In this document: in pieces, positions 25,398-33,251 of the stretch
Position numbering within the stretch: the stretch's first letter is position 1
Layout of the letters: each line of letters begins with the position of its first letter
NCBI GenBank assembly: GCA_964641545.1
Contig: CAZXLT010000002.1
Location: 1 to 64,000, forward strand
Direction: 5' to 3'
Origin: CAZXLT01 sp964641545
Lineage (GTDB): Bacteria > Patescibacteriota > Saccharimonadia > Saccharimonadales > AWTP1-31
Length of the DNA: 64,000 nucleotides
Made by a program: the position numbers and the translations under genes
The notes under the pieces: model-generated
Database searches by the model: none
The model's input: only the letters and a program-made list of their open reading frames with translations
What the model was told of the DNA's origin: nothing

Positions 25398-25646
25398 GCC
25401 CTCTCCTTACTCGTTGTATATGCAATTCTATACAAAACAATGGGACTTTTCCACAATCCAGAACGAGAAAGTCCTGTGATTCAGTAAGAAAGTCTTCAAC
25501 AGATACGTATTTATACACAGCCAACAAACCCATCTGGTAATCTGTGGAAAATAGTTGGAGTATGGTGGAAAACTTGTTAAAATTCGTGGGGTAAACATTG
25601 TTAATTTGACTGTTTTGTAATAAACAACGACTATAAGGAATCAGTA
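25398..25646. promoter_or_regulatory. dnaA-rpmH intergenic region with DnaA boxes
   Basis: This 249-bp divergent spacer contains two consensus DnaA boxes, TTTTCCACA (25447-25455) and TTATACACA (25511-25519). It also has a reversed TGTGGAAAA (25543-25551) and a near match GGTGGAAAA (25564-25572). An inverted repeat TTGTATA (25414-25420) / TATACAA (25429-25435) lies close to the dnaA start and may be part of its promoter or an operator. It could be a second half of a split origin or the site of dnaA autoregulation. Confidence 0.65.
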
Positions 25647-25784
25647 ATGCCAAAACGAACATACCAACCTAAGAAGCGCCAACGGTCTCGTGAGCACGGC
25701 TTTTTAAAGCGAATGGCTACAAAAGCCGGAAAGCGGGTGCTCAAAAGCCGACGCCTTAAAGGCCGTGTGCGACTTTCGCACTAA
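25647..25784 (+). CDS. rpmH: Ribosomal protein L34 (bL34)
   Basis: This 45-residue reading frame begins [20 protein letters not shown] and ends LKGRVRLSH, the standard L34 sequence, with AAGGA 8 nt before the ATG. L34 is a small basic protein of the large ribosomal subunit. It lies just upstream of rnpA, as in most bacteria, and supports the origin-block assignment. Confidence 0.97.
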   Translation: MPKRTYQPKKRQRSREHGFLKRMATKAGKRVLKSRRLKGRVRLSH

Positions 25785-25796
25785 AACATAAACCCC

Positions 25797-26189
25797 ATGC
25801 TTGGTCGGATGTACCGGTTCCATGGTCATAACGGGCTTTCTTTTGTGTATAAACGGGGGCTAACTGTCAGGGGTGACCAGTGCAGTATTCGCACCATAGA
25901 GAACTCAAAACGACCTGAGTATCGTGTCGCAGTCGTGGTCAGCAAGAAGGTTGCCAAGGCTGCAGTTACGCGAAATCGGATACGTCGCCGAATCTTTGAG
26001 TACGTCCGTAGACGATCGGACGGTATCGCAAAGCCCCTCGACATCGTTATAACTGTTTTTGCTTCCGAGATGGCCGAGATGCCTGCTGCCGAGTTAGAAA
26101 AAACAATCGAGAAATTGCTGGTCAAATCCAAAGTCATTACTAAGCCAACAACAAAGCCGCGTGCTACTATAGAACAAAAGGAGAGCTAA
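25797..26189 (+). CDS. rnpA: Ribonuclease P protein component
   Basis: The 130-residue protein has the RnpA hallmark RNRIRRRI (about residues 61-68) and an N-terminal LSFVYKRG-type strand. With the RNase P RNA it removes tRNA 5' leaders. The C-terminal 20 residues are a Lys/Thr-rich extension beyond the usual 110-120. Its stop overlaps the yidC start by one base (TAATG). Confidence 0.93.
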   Translation: MLGRMYRFHGHNGLSFVYKRGLTVRGDQCSIRTIENSKRPEYRVAVVVSKKVAKAAVTRNRIRRRIFEYVRRRSDGIAKPLDIVITVFASEMAEMPAAELEKTIEKLLVKSKVITKPTTKPRATIEQKES

Positions 26190-27106
26190 TGTTCACGACC
26201 CTGATAGTACAACCTATCTTTAACCTACTGGTACTTATTTACGCATTAATCCCGGGGCATAATTTTGGTCTGAGTATTATTCTTTTTACAATTCTCGTTC
26301 GTGTTCTTATGTGGCCGCTGGTCAAGAAACAACTCCACCAAGCTCGTGCTATGCGAGAACTGCAACCAGAGCTCAAAAGAGTTAAAGCGGCAGCAAACGG
26401 AGATCGCACAAAAGAGTCTGCCATGATGATGGAGCTATATAAAGAACGGGGGATTAACCCGTTTGCCAGCATCGGGTCAATGATCGTACAAATACCGATT
26501 TTCCTCGGTCTCTACCAAGGTTTAAGCAAAATCGTTGCCAACCCCCAGGCCATAGTCGACTTTGCGTATTCATGGGTTGGTAGCTTAAGTTGGATAAAAA
26601 CACTAGCCAGCGATATTGGCAGATTTGATAGCACGTTGTTTAACATTGTCGACCTAACAAAACCGGCAGTTGGTAAGACAGGAGGCATTTATTGGCCAGC
26701 AATGTTGATTGTCGTAGCAAGCGTGGTTATACAGTACTACCAAGCAAAGCAACTTATGCCGCAAGATAAAGAACGCAGAAGTTTGCGGAAGATCCTAAAA
26801 GAAGCAGGTGAAGGTAAGCAAGCGGATCAAGCAGAGATACAAGCCTCGATGGGTCGGTTTACGCTCTTTTTGTTGCCAGGTTTCATTTTTATTGTCACCA
26901 TAAATATCGCCTCAGCGCTTTCACTCTATTGGTTAGTCAGTGGCGCTGTTGCATACATGCAACAAGCGCGAGTTCTTAGTCAAGATGCGGTCGAGCTCAC
27001 GACGGCTACAAGCTCAAATAGCAACAAAACAATAACAGCCGAAGTGCTGCCACCAAAATCTAAAAAAACTACAAAAAAACAAAAAAGTAAAAAACGGAGG
27101 CGCTGA
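26189..27106 (+). CDS. yidC: Membrane protein insertase YidC/Oxa1
   Basis: The 305-residue protein is of the short Gram-positive/Oxa1 type without the large periplasmic domain. It has an N-terminal helix, a second helix followed by a basic, helical cytoplasmic hairpin (KKQLHQARAMRELQPELKRV), a hydrophobic pair around 90-140 and C-terminal helices. The conserved Arg in the groove would be in the helix 1 region near FTILVRVLMWP. The tail after residue 285 is very basic (Lys/Arg), consistent with ribosome contact. No lipobox is seen at the N-terminus. It inserts membrane proteins, alone or with SecYEG. Confidence 0.93.
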   Translation: MFTTLIVQPIFNLLVLIYALIPGHNFGLSIILFTILVRVLMWPLVKKQLHQARAMRELQPELKRVKAAANGDRTKESAMMMELYKERGINPFASIGSMIVQIPIFLGLYQGLSKIVANPQAIVDFAYSWVGSLSWIKTLASDIGRFDSTLFNIVDLTKPAVGKTGGIYWPAMLIVVASVVIQYYQAKQLMPQDKERRSLRKILKEAGEGKQADQAEIQASMGRFTLFLLPGFIFIVTINIASALSLYWLVSGAVAYMQQARVLSQDAVELTTATSSNSNKTITAEVLPPKSKKTTKKQKSKKRRR

Positions 27107-27112
27107 TAATCA

Positions 27113-27571
27113 ATGGAAAAATCAATAGTATACGCAAAGAAATATCTTGAGGATCTACTTTCTTTCTTTGGGCTGAATACGGAGGTATATGCGACCAATA
27201 GTGATGACGAAGTAATTGAGCTTCATGTTCCTAGCACACACTTAAACGGATTTTTGATCGGGCATAACGGCGAAACAATGCGAGCCATGCAGTACATGGT
27301 AAGCACAGCTTTAAAAAACAGTGACCACGAAATTTCTCGAGTAAACGTCGATATAGCGGATTATAAAAAGGCTCGGGCTGATCGTTTGAGCGACAAGGCA
27401 AAAGAATGGCTAGAGGAAGTAAAGAAAACCAAACAAGACAAAGCATTAGAACCGATGAATGCGGCTGATCGTCGAACTATTCACAAATTAGCAGGTGATT
27501 TTGGGCTAGAAACAGAGTCGGTTGGTGAAGGGCGTGATCGACACATTGTTGTAAAAGCAGTTACTGACTAG
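27113..27571 (+). CDS. khpB: KH/R3H RNA-binding protein (Jag/KhpB family)
   Basis: The 152-residue protein has a KH domain with GHNGETMRAMQYM (about residues 49-61). An R3H domain follows near the C-terminus (about 95-150), containing NAADRRTIHKLA. The Jag N-terminal domain seen in longer homologues is absent. It ends the rpmH-rnpA-yidC-jag operon. Its stop codon overlaps the convergent glycosyltransferase stop in the tetranucleotide CTAG (27568-27571). Confidence 0.92.
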   Translation: MEKSIVYAKKYLEDLLSFFGLNTEVYATNSDDEVIELHVPSTHLNGFLIGHNGETMRAMQYMVSTALKNSDHEISRVNVDIADYKKARADRLSDKAKEWLEEVKKTKQDKALEPMNAADRRTIHKLAGDFGLETESVGEGRDRHIVVKAVTD

Positions 27572-28656
27572 TTGCTAGCGTTCTCGTAAACTTCGAGTGT
27601 TTGCTTGGCCATGCGCTCCCAGGAAAAGTGTGCTACGTGTTTTTTACCTCTCTTAGAAAGTGACTTGGCTAATCCTTTGTCTGCCAGTACCCTAGATATG
27701 GTTTGTGCCATTTCAGGCACATCCAAGGGGTCGAAGTACTCCGCTGCCTCGCCGCATACTTCGGGTAGGCAGGTAGCGTTGCTAGAAACAACAGGCGCTC
27801 CATGCACCATGGCTTCAAGTGGCGGGAGGCCAAATCCTTCGCTGAGGCTAGGGAACACATATGCTGCCGTGTGTTCGTACAGCCAACGAACCTGCGCATC
27901 GGGCAAGAAACCCGTAAACATAACATCTTGGATCCCAAGCTTGGTTACGTATTTTTCGAGCAGGCGATAGTTGGCATCGGTTTTTCCAACTAATACTAGT
28001 TTTAGGTTTGGCTGTGATCTTTTTACGATCGAAAAGGCGGCGATTAAGCGATTGAGATTCTTGTGTGGGTTTGGCCGGCCGACATACATAATGAATTCGC
28101 AGTCGGTAAGTTCGGGGACCACTGCAGCCTTTTCTGCCAAAGCTTCAGCCGCCTCGTGTGTCACCGCTATCTTACGGCTGTTGATACGGGCAAATTTTGC
28201 AAGATCTTCTTTTACCCAGTTGCTTGGTGTTATCAGGGCAGCAGACTTGCGAGCAACAATTCGAATGACTATGCGATAGACGAACCTTTTAAAACGGAAT
28301 AAAAACCAATTCTTCGAGGGATTATCGAAGCGTGCTGTTGTGAGATCGTGAACTGTTGTCACGGATTTGCCGCGATACAGAATTGGCTGCTGTGTAAAGC
28401 CAAAATGTACAAGATCAGGCCTTAAGTCCTTTAGTTGCTGTAAAAAGCTGGTTTGTTCTGCAAGGCTAAATTCTTTATAAGGGCAGGGCACAACTGAAAA
28501 ACGTTTGTTGGTGGGCTTCCACCCATCGACGTCCTTTGGTTTTAGCAGGACCGAGTAAGTATTCTTACTGTCAACCCTTTGGAGGTAAAAAAGCAAGCGC
28601 TCGATGTATCGTCCGCTGCTCGTACGGAGCTCGCGGGCATCAATTATAATCTTCAT
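27568..28656 (-). CDS. GT4 family glycosyltransferase
   Basis: The ATG at 28656 is preferred over the one 24 bases upstream because a TATAAG box ends 7 nt before it and the protein then starts cleanly with MKIIIDAREL. The 362-residue GT-B enzyme has the typical late motif EGFGLPPLEAM with the catalytic Glu pair, and YVGRPNPHKNLNRLI in the donor domain. It is likely a mannosyl- or rhamnosyltransferase because GDP-sugar genes gmd and rmd follow nearby. Donor and acceptor cannot be told from sequence. Confidence 0.85.
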   Translation of the reverse strand: MKIIIDARELRTSSGRYIERLLFYLQRVDSKNTYSVLLKPKDVDGWKPTNKRFSVVPCPYKEFSLAEQTSFLQQLKDLRPDLVHFGFTQQPILYRGKSVTTVHDLTTARFDNPSKNWFLFRFKRFVYRIVIRIVARKSAALITPSNWVKEDLAKFARINSRKIAVTHEAAEALAEKAAVVPELTDCEFIMYVGRPNPHKNLNRLIAAFSIVKRSQPNLKLVLVGKTDANYRLLEKYVTKLGIQDVMFTGFLPDAQVRWLYEHTAAYVFPSLSEGFGLPPLEAMVHGAPVVSSNATCLPEVCGEAAEYFDPLDVPEMAQTISRVLADKGLAKSLSKRGKKHVAHFSWERMAKQTLEVYENASN

Positions 28657-28663
28657 ACCTATA

Positions 28664-28669
28664 CTTATA
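28664..28669 (-). promoter_or_regulatory. -10 box, leaderless start of GT4 gene
   Basis: TATAAG on the minus strand ends 7 nt before the ATG at 28656. A TTGTTG-rich stretch lies upstream, without good spacing. Confidence 0.45.
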
Positions 28670-28721
28670 CCATTTAACAAACAACAACCACGAGCGGTTT
28701 CAGGCGAACACAGTGGTTTGT

Positions 28722-28727
28722 TATAAT
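28722..28727 (+). promoter_or_regulatory. Consensus -10 box, leaderless start of GtrA gene
   Basis: TATAAT (28722-28727) ends 8 nt before the ATG at 28736. No Shine-Dalgarno sequence fits between. Confidence 0.65.
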
Positions 28728-28735
28728 GCTAACAG

Positions 28736-29188
28736 ATGCAAGAAGGTGTTGGGAAATTAGTAAAAACAGTGCGAAGGCACAAAGTTGACCTTATGTTATT
28801 TGGCGGTTCTGGCCTTTTGGCGTTTTTGGCTGACTTCACTACACTACAGCTCGTCGATAAGCTAAGTCACCGGTTGCTTCTCGCTACGGCTGCAGGTATT
28901 TTTGTGGGGTTTATAGTCTCGTATAGCCTTAATCAGCTGCGTTTTTCAATCCGCCATGAAAGGGCGCGAAAGCCCGCCAATGCCTTCCCGCTATTCTTCG
29001 GATTGTTTTTGTTTAACACCGGTTTTACATTTGTTTGCTTAAACTACAACGACAATCACCAGTTTTTGCCAAGAATTATTGTTAAGATGGGAACAGTTGG
29101 ATTTATAATGGTCTGGAACTATATTTTGTTCCATGCGTTTGTGTTTCGCGAGAGTAATAGTCAAAGGAAGACGGAGGAGTCAACATGA
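28736..29188 (+). CDS. GtrA family membrane protein
   Basis: The 150-residue protein has four predicted transmembrane helices. It carries the GtrA-typical GGSGLLAFLADF and SYSLNQLRFSI (N x x F after helix 2) and a final WNYILFHAFVF. GtrA proteins are thought to help move lipid-linked sugars across the membrane or to act with GtrB-type enzymes. It overlaps gmd by four bases (ATGA), so the two are co-translated. A second GtrA gene is at 62144. Confidence 0.85.
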   Translation: MQEGVGKLVKTVRRHKVDLMLFGGSGLLAFLADFTTLQLVDKLSHRLLLATAAGIFVGFIVSYSLNQLRFSIRHERARKPANAFPLFFGLFLFNTGFTFVCLNYNDNHQFLPRIIVKMGTVGFIMVWNYILFHAFVFRESNSQRKTEEST

Positions 29189-30216
29189 AGCGTGCGTTGA
29201 TTACCGGCGTAGCCGGCCAAGACGGGGGGCATTTAGCAAAGTTACTCCACAAAAAGGGGTACGAAGTTTATGGCATCATTAGGGGTCAGCTAGAGGCAAG
29301 CCACCCGAGATATCAGGCGGTTCAAGCAGAGCTCCCGCACGTAAAGCTGATTATGGCAGATCTGCTAGATCTCGCGGCGCTTACACGGGCAATGCAAGAA
29401 ATTAAGCCAAACGAGGTATACAACCTCGCCGCTATTAGCCATGTTGGCTATTCATTCCGTGACCCATTGCTTACTGTAGATGTGACAGGCAAAGGTGTGC
29501 TTAATGTCCTGGAGGCAATACGATTGGCTGGGCTGCAACAACGCACACGTTTTTATCAAGCATCGACAAGCGAAATGTTCGGCGGGCTTGACTACAACCG
29601 TCCAAAAAAAGGATACACAGAAGAGGCAACGTTTCACCCGAGGAGTCCTTACGGTGTAGCAAAACTATACGGGCACTGGATTACGCGAAACTATCGGGAG
29701 AGTTACGACATGTATGCCGTAAGTGGTATTTTATTCAATCATGAAGGCGAACGACGAGGACCTGAGTTTGTAACTCGTAAAATTAGCCAAGCTGTAGCCC
29801 GGATTAAACACGGTAAGCAAGAGCAAATTGAACTGGGTAACCTGGATGCGAAGCGAGACTGGGGGTACGCAGGTGATTATGTTGAAGGTATGTGGCGGAT
29901 GCTACAGCAAGACAAGCCAGACGACTTTGTGCTTGCCACCGGTGAAGCGCATTCTATACGGGAATTTTGTGAGCACGCATTTAATGAAGTTGGGATACAG
30001 CTTGCTTGGCAAGGCAAGGGCGAAGATGAGATTGGTGTTGATCAAAACGGAGATGTTCGCGTCAGGATTAATCCAGACTACTTTCGCCCAGCAGAAGTTG
30101 ATTTATTGCTTGGCGACCCATCCAAGGCTGAAAAAAAGCTGAAGTGGAAGCGAAAAGTTGGCTTCCCAGAGCTTGTAAAGAAAATGGTTGAGCACGACCT
30201 TAAACAAGAAGCCTGA
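29185..30216 (+). CDS. gmd: GDP-mannose 4,6-dehydratase
   Basis: The 343-residue short-chain dehydrogenase has the Rossmann motif GVAGQDGGHLA (8-18), an ASTSEMFGG strand, the catalytic YGVAK and the NHEGERRGPEFVTRKIS segment found in Gmd. It converts GDP-D-mannose to GDP-4-keto-6-deoxy-D-mannose, the shared precursor of GDP-D-rhamnose, GDP-L-fucose and GDP-colitose. The residue after QDG is Gly-His rather than the common Ser-Tyr. It ends 3 nt before the convergent rmd-like gene, which would use its product. Confidence 0.92.
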   Translation: MKRALITGVAGQDGGHLAKLLHKKGYEVYGIIRGQLEASHPRYQAVQAELPHVKLIMADLLDLAALTRAMQEIKPNEVYNLAAISHVGYSFRDPLLTVDVTGKGVLNVLEAIRLAGLQQRTRFYQASTSEMFGGLDYNRPKKGYTEEATFHPRSPYGVAKLYGHWITRNYRESYDMYAVSGILFNHEGERRGPEFVTRKISQAVARIKHGKQEQIELGNLDAKRDWGYAGDYVEGMWRMLQQDKPDDFVLATGEAHSIREFCEHAFNEVGIQLAWQGKGEDEIGVDQNGDVRVRINPDYFRPAEVDLLLGDPSKAEKKLKWKRKVGFPELVKKMVEHDLKQEA

Positions 30217-30219
30217 CTA

Positions 30220-31137
30220 CTACAACGAGGCAAGATAGTCTTCAACAGTTTGACGAAGCGATATAGTAGGCTGCCACCCGCAGGCAACATTTAATGCGGA
30301 AAAGGACCCAAAAATTTCCTGCGGGTCATTAGGACGTAACAATTCGTTATTAATTTCAATAGGTTTCTCTTTTGTCTCCGAAACCTCAAAGATAAGATCA
30401 AGTAACTCCTGCCCGCTCACGCTTTTACCAGAGCAGACATTGAATATTTTATCGCTCAACATTTCTCGCGTGGCTAATTCTACGTAGGCGCGAACGACAT
30501 CTCGGACATCAGTGTAATCTCTGCGAGTCGAAAGGTCGCCTGCCACGATACTTTTCTTATGCAATACCTGGCTCACCAGGTCTGGCAGTAAAAACCCTGC
30601 TAACTGGCCTGGTCCAATGTGGTTAAACGGCCGTGCAACAATGACGTCTAGCCCCTTGGCGCGGTAGCTCTCTAGCTCTTTCTCCATCGCAATCTTACTG
30701 AGAGCATACGGAGACCCGTTGCTTATGAGGCTGCTACTCTCCAGAAGGGGCATAGGTTGGTTTGTGGAGTAGACCGCACCGGTGCTGATTGCCACCACGC
30801 GAATCTTCCCAAGATCCTTTTTTTGTAGCTCATCCAATAAAACAGTGTGTACGGCTACATTAATATCCAAATATTTTTTGCTATCTTTGAACGAAGCACC
30901 GACTTTTGCCAGCCCTGCAAGATTAACGACTGCATCGACTTGGTGCAGAGGAATTTTTGCAACAGAGGCAGGGTCGGTAAGGTCGCAAGAGGTGTAGTTG
31001 GCGAGCAGCCCAGCAATAGCCTTGTCTGGTTCTGCCTCAATGCCACACCCAAAAACTTGGTGGTGTTGTTGATGTAAAGCTGCCACAAGATGCTTGCCGA
31101 CAAAGCCGCTTACGCCAGCAACCAAAACCGTTTTCAT
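30220..31137 (-). CDS. rmd: GDP-6-deoxy-D-mannose reductase (GDP-D-rhamnose forming)
   Basis: The 305-residue protein has the Rossmann motif GVSGFVGKHL (8-17), catalytic SPYALSKIAME, and the Rmd-like stretch GPGQLAGFLLPDLVSQ. RRDYTDVRDVVRAYVEL and NVCSGKSVSGQELLD follow, and RPNDP comes late. Rmd reduces the 4-keto group of the Gmd product to give GDP-D-rhamnose. It is convergent with gmd and divergent from the ABC exporter genes. A TATAGT box ends 7 nt before the ATG, so its mRNA is probably leaderless. Confidence 0.8.
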   Translation of the reverse strand: MKTVLVAGVSGFVGKHLVAALHQQHHQVFGCGIEAEPDKAIAGLLANYTSCDLTDPASVAKIPLHQVDAVVNLAGLAKVGASFKDSKKYLDINVAVHTVLLDELQKKDLGKIRVVAISTGAVYSTNQPMPLLESSSLISNGSPYALSKIAMEKELESYRAKGLDVIVARPFNHIGPGQLAGFLLPDLVSQVLHKKSIVAGDLSTRRDYTDVRDVVRAYVELATREMLSDKIFNVCSGKSVSGQELLDLIFEVSETKEKPIEINNELLRPNDPQEIFGSFSALNVACGWQPTISLRQTVEDYLASL

Positions 31138-31144
31138 ACCATAT

Positions 31145-31150
31145 ACTATA
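31145..31150 (-). promoter_or_regulatory. -10 box, leaderless start of rmd
   Basis: TATAGT on the minus strand ends 7 nt before the ATG at 31137. A TTGACG lies upstream, but at 20 bp it is too far for a usual -35. Confidence 0.5.
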
Positions 31151-31198
31151 ACCTAATCGTGACGTTGTTGCGTCAAGAAAAGCACAGATAACAACGCT

Positions 31199-31227
31199 TT
31201 GCTGCAAGATCCTAAACACCGTATAAT
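31199..31227 (+). promoter_or_regulatory. Leaderless promoter of the polysaccharide ABC exporter
   Basis: TTGCTG (31199-31204), 17 bp, TATAAT (31222-31227), then 7 nt to the ATG at 31235. This decides the start and rules out the in-frame TTG at 31199, which lies in the -35 box. Confidence 0.75.
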
Positions 31228-31234
31228 AGTGTGG

Positions 31235-32050
31235 ATGTTAGATCGATTTAAAAAACGGTTTCACTACTCTGTTATTTTACTTAAACAATTGGTTAAGACT
31301 GACTTTAAGCTTCGATATCAAAATTCTGTCCTAGGTTATTTGTGGACTCTTCTGCGACCTCTTTTCCTTTTTGCGATACTGTACCTGGTTTTCGTTAAAG
31401 TGCTCAATGCAGGAGCAAATATATCGCACTTCGGCGTCTACCTGCTGCTAGGCATAGTGTTGTGGAACTATTTTGTTGAAGTTACAACTGGCAGCGTTGC
31501 TGTAATTGTGGCAAAAGGCGACCTCATGCGGAAAGTTAGTTTCCCAAGGTACGTTATTGTACTGGCTGGTTCGCTGTCTGCCCTGATCAATTTGCTGTTT
31601 AATCTTGGTGTTGTAGCTATTTTTATGATTATCGATAAAACCCAGATAAGCGCGTATGCAGTGCTGTTGCCGCTATTAATACTCGAGCTATTTATTTTTG
31701 GTCTCTCCGTGGCCTTCCTGCTTAGTGCTCTATACGTGAATTTTCGTGATATTGGGTTCGTCTGGGAAGTCATAATTCAGGGAGCGTTCTTCGCCACCCC
31801 GATAATGTACGATTTTTCATTCGTTACGTCTAAGAGTGAATTTGCTGGTAAAATCTTGGCCAGCAGCCCAATCACACAAATAATGCAGGACGCACGACAC
31901 ATATTAATCACGCCGGAGACCATCACTGTGGGGAATATATTCGGCGGGAAAATAGGATACTTTATACCCTTGACGTTTGTTCTTATTGTGGCTATCTCTG
32001 CAGTTTTCTATTTTAGAAAACGTTCCCCATATTTTGCGGAGGATGTATAG
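31235..32050 (+). CDS. wzm: ABC-2 type polysaccharide export permease (Wzm)
   Basis: The 271-residue protein has six predicted transmembrane helices. It carries the motif DFKLRYQNSVLGYLWTLLRP near residues 23-42, typical of Wzm/TagG permeases that export O-antigen or teichoic acid across the inner membrane. The ATPase gene starts 2 nt downstream. With gmd and rmd next door, the likely substrate is a rhamnose-containing glycan carried on undecaprenyl diphosphate; this is inference. Confidence 0.88.
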   Translation: MLDRFKKRFHYSVILLKQLVKTDFKLRYQNSVLGYLWTLLRPLFLFAILYLVFVKVLNAGANISHFGVYLLLGIVLWNYFVEVTTGSVAVIVAKGDLMRKVSFPRYVIVLAGSLSALINLLFNLGVVAIFMIIDKTQISAYAVLLPLLILELFIFGLSVAFLLSALYVNFRDIGFVWEVIIQGAFFATPIMYDFSFVTSKSEFAGKILASSPITQIMQDARHILITPETITVGNIFGGKIGYFIPLTFVLIVAISAVFYFRKRSPYFAEDV

Positions 32051-32052
32051 CT

Positions 32053-33249
32053 GTGAGTGAAGTAGCGCTACGCGTAAACAATGTCTCCAAGAACTTTCTG
32101 CTCCCACAGGAAAAAAACGACACGTTTAAGAACCTGTTTACAGGACTCATAAAGGGCAAAAATAGTAAGGCAAAAACAACACAACACGCACTACAAGATA
32201 TCAGTTTCGAAGTTAATAAGGGTGAATTTTTTGGTATCGTTGGGCGTAACGGCAGCGGTAAAAGTACTCTGTTAAAAATATTAGCCGGTATATACCAGCC
32301 CACCAAAGGTGCAGTCGAAAAACAGGGTAGATTGGTACCGTTTATTGAGCTTGGGGTTGGCTTCAACCCAGAATTAACAGGACGAGAAAACGTCTTTCTT
32401 AATGGTGCGCTACTTGGTTTTAGTGAAAGTGAAGTCGCCGCTATGTATGACGATGTGGTAGCTTTTGCAGAGCTTGAAGAGTTCATGGATCAGAAGCTCA
32501 AGAATTACTCATCCGGCATGCAAGTTCGTTTGGCTTTCAGTATGGCAACGCGGGCCGAAGCAGACATCTTGCTGATAGACGAAGTCTTAGCGGTAGGAGA
32601 CGCTGACTTTCAGCGAAAATGCTTCGACTACTTCTTGAAGCTTAAAGCTCAAAAAAAGACCGTAGTTTTTGTTAGCCACGATATGAACGCGGTGCGGCTT
32701 TATTGCGACAGGGCTATATTGATTAATGATGCTAGTTTGGTGCAATCTGGGAGTGCGCAGAAAGTCTCTGATGCATACACAAAACTTTTTGATAAACCAA
32801 ACAAAGTTGGCACACAGAAGAACAAAAGAAAATACGAAAGCACTGGGCGAGATGGAAGCGTAGCAAATATTAATGCTGTGAGTATCAACAAGATGGTAAC
32901 TTTCCCAAACGACGTAAGGTTTTCGATTGATATTGAAGCCAGACAAAACACGGAGGAACTGATTGTTGGATTTGCTCTTAAGAACGAAGCAAAGGAAAAG
33001 CTTGTTGGCACAAACTCAGTTATTCTACAAAAGAAAATCGAACCTCTTCTGAAAGGGCAAAAAACAACCGTCAGAATTTCTCTGCCCAATATTTTTTCGT
33101 CCGGCACGTACTATTTAGACGTTGCTTTGCAGACTAAAGCCTATAGGTTTATTGATGACTGGGAAGATGCGGCATGCTTCGAAATTGTTAACCGGTTCAC
33201 GACACCGTACAAGATTAGTCCTGAGTTTGATTTAACAGAAGAACGATAG
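32053..33249 (+). CDS. wzt: ABC transporter ATPase of polysaccharide export (Wzt)
   Basis: The 398-residue protein starts at GTG. The ATPase part (about 1-245) has Walker A GRNGSGKST, the signature NYSSGMQVRLAFS and Walker B ILLIDEVLAVGD. A beta-rich C-terminal extension (about 275-390) matches the glycan-binding domain of Wzt proteins that recognise the finished non-reducing end. Such a domain implies export is tied to chain termination rather than to Wzx/Wzy assembly. It ends 2 nt before the convergent GT4 gene. Confidence 0.9.
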   Translation: MSEVALRVNNVSKNFLLPQEKNDTFKNLFTGLIKGKNSKAKTTQHALQDISFEVNKGEFFGIVGRNGSGKSTLLKILAGIYQPTKGAVEKQGRLVPFIELGVGFNPELTGRENVFLNGALLGFSESEVAAMYDDVVAFAELEEFMDQKLKNYSSGMQVRLAFSMATRAEADILLIDEVLAVGDADFQRKCFDYFLKLKAQKKTVVFVSHDMNAVRLYCDRAILINDASLVQSGSAQKVSDAYTKLFDKPNKVGTQKNKRKYESTGRDGSVANINAVSINKMVTFPNDVRFSIDIEARQNTEELIVGFALKNEAKEKLVGTNSVILQKKIEPLLKGQKTTVRISLPNIFSSGTYYLDVALQTKAYRFIDDWEDAACFEIVNRFTTPYKISPEFDLTEER

Positions 33250-33251
33250 AA

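Noticed and set aside
30220..31137. Reading this gene as a plain UDP-glucose 4-epimerase
   Set aside because: The GPGQ, RRDYTDVRD and RPNDP motifs fit Rmd better, and gmd is adjacent.
31171..31176. TTGACG as the -35 of rmd
   Set aside because: The spacer to the TATAGT box would be 20 bp, outside the usual 16-18.
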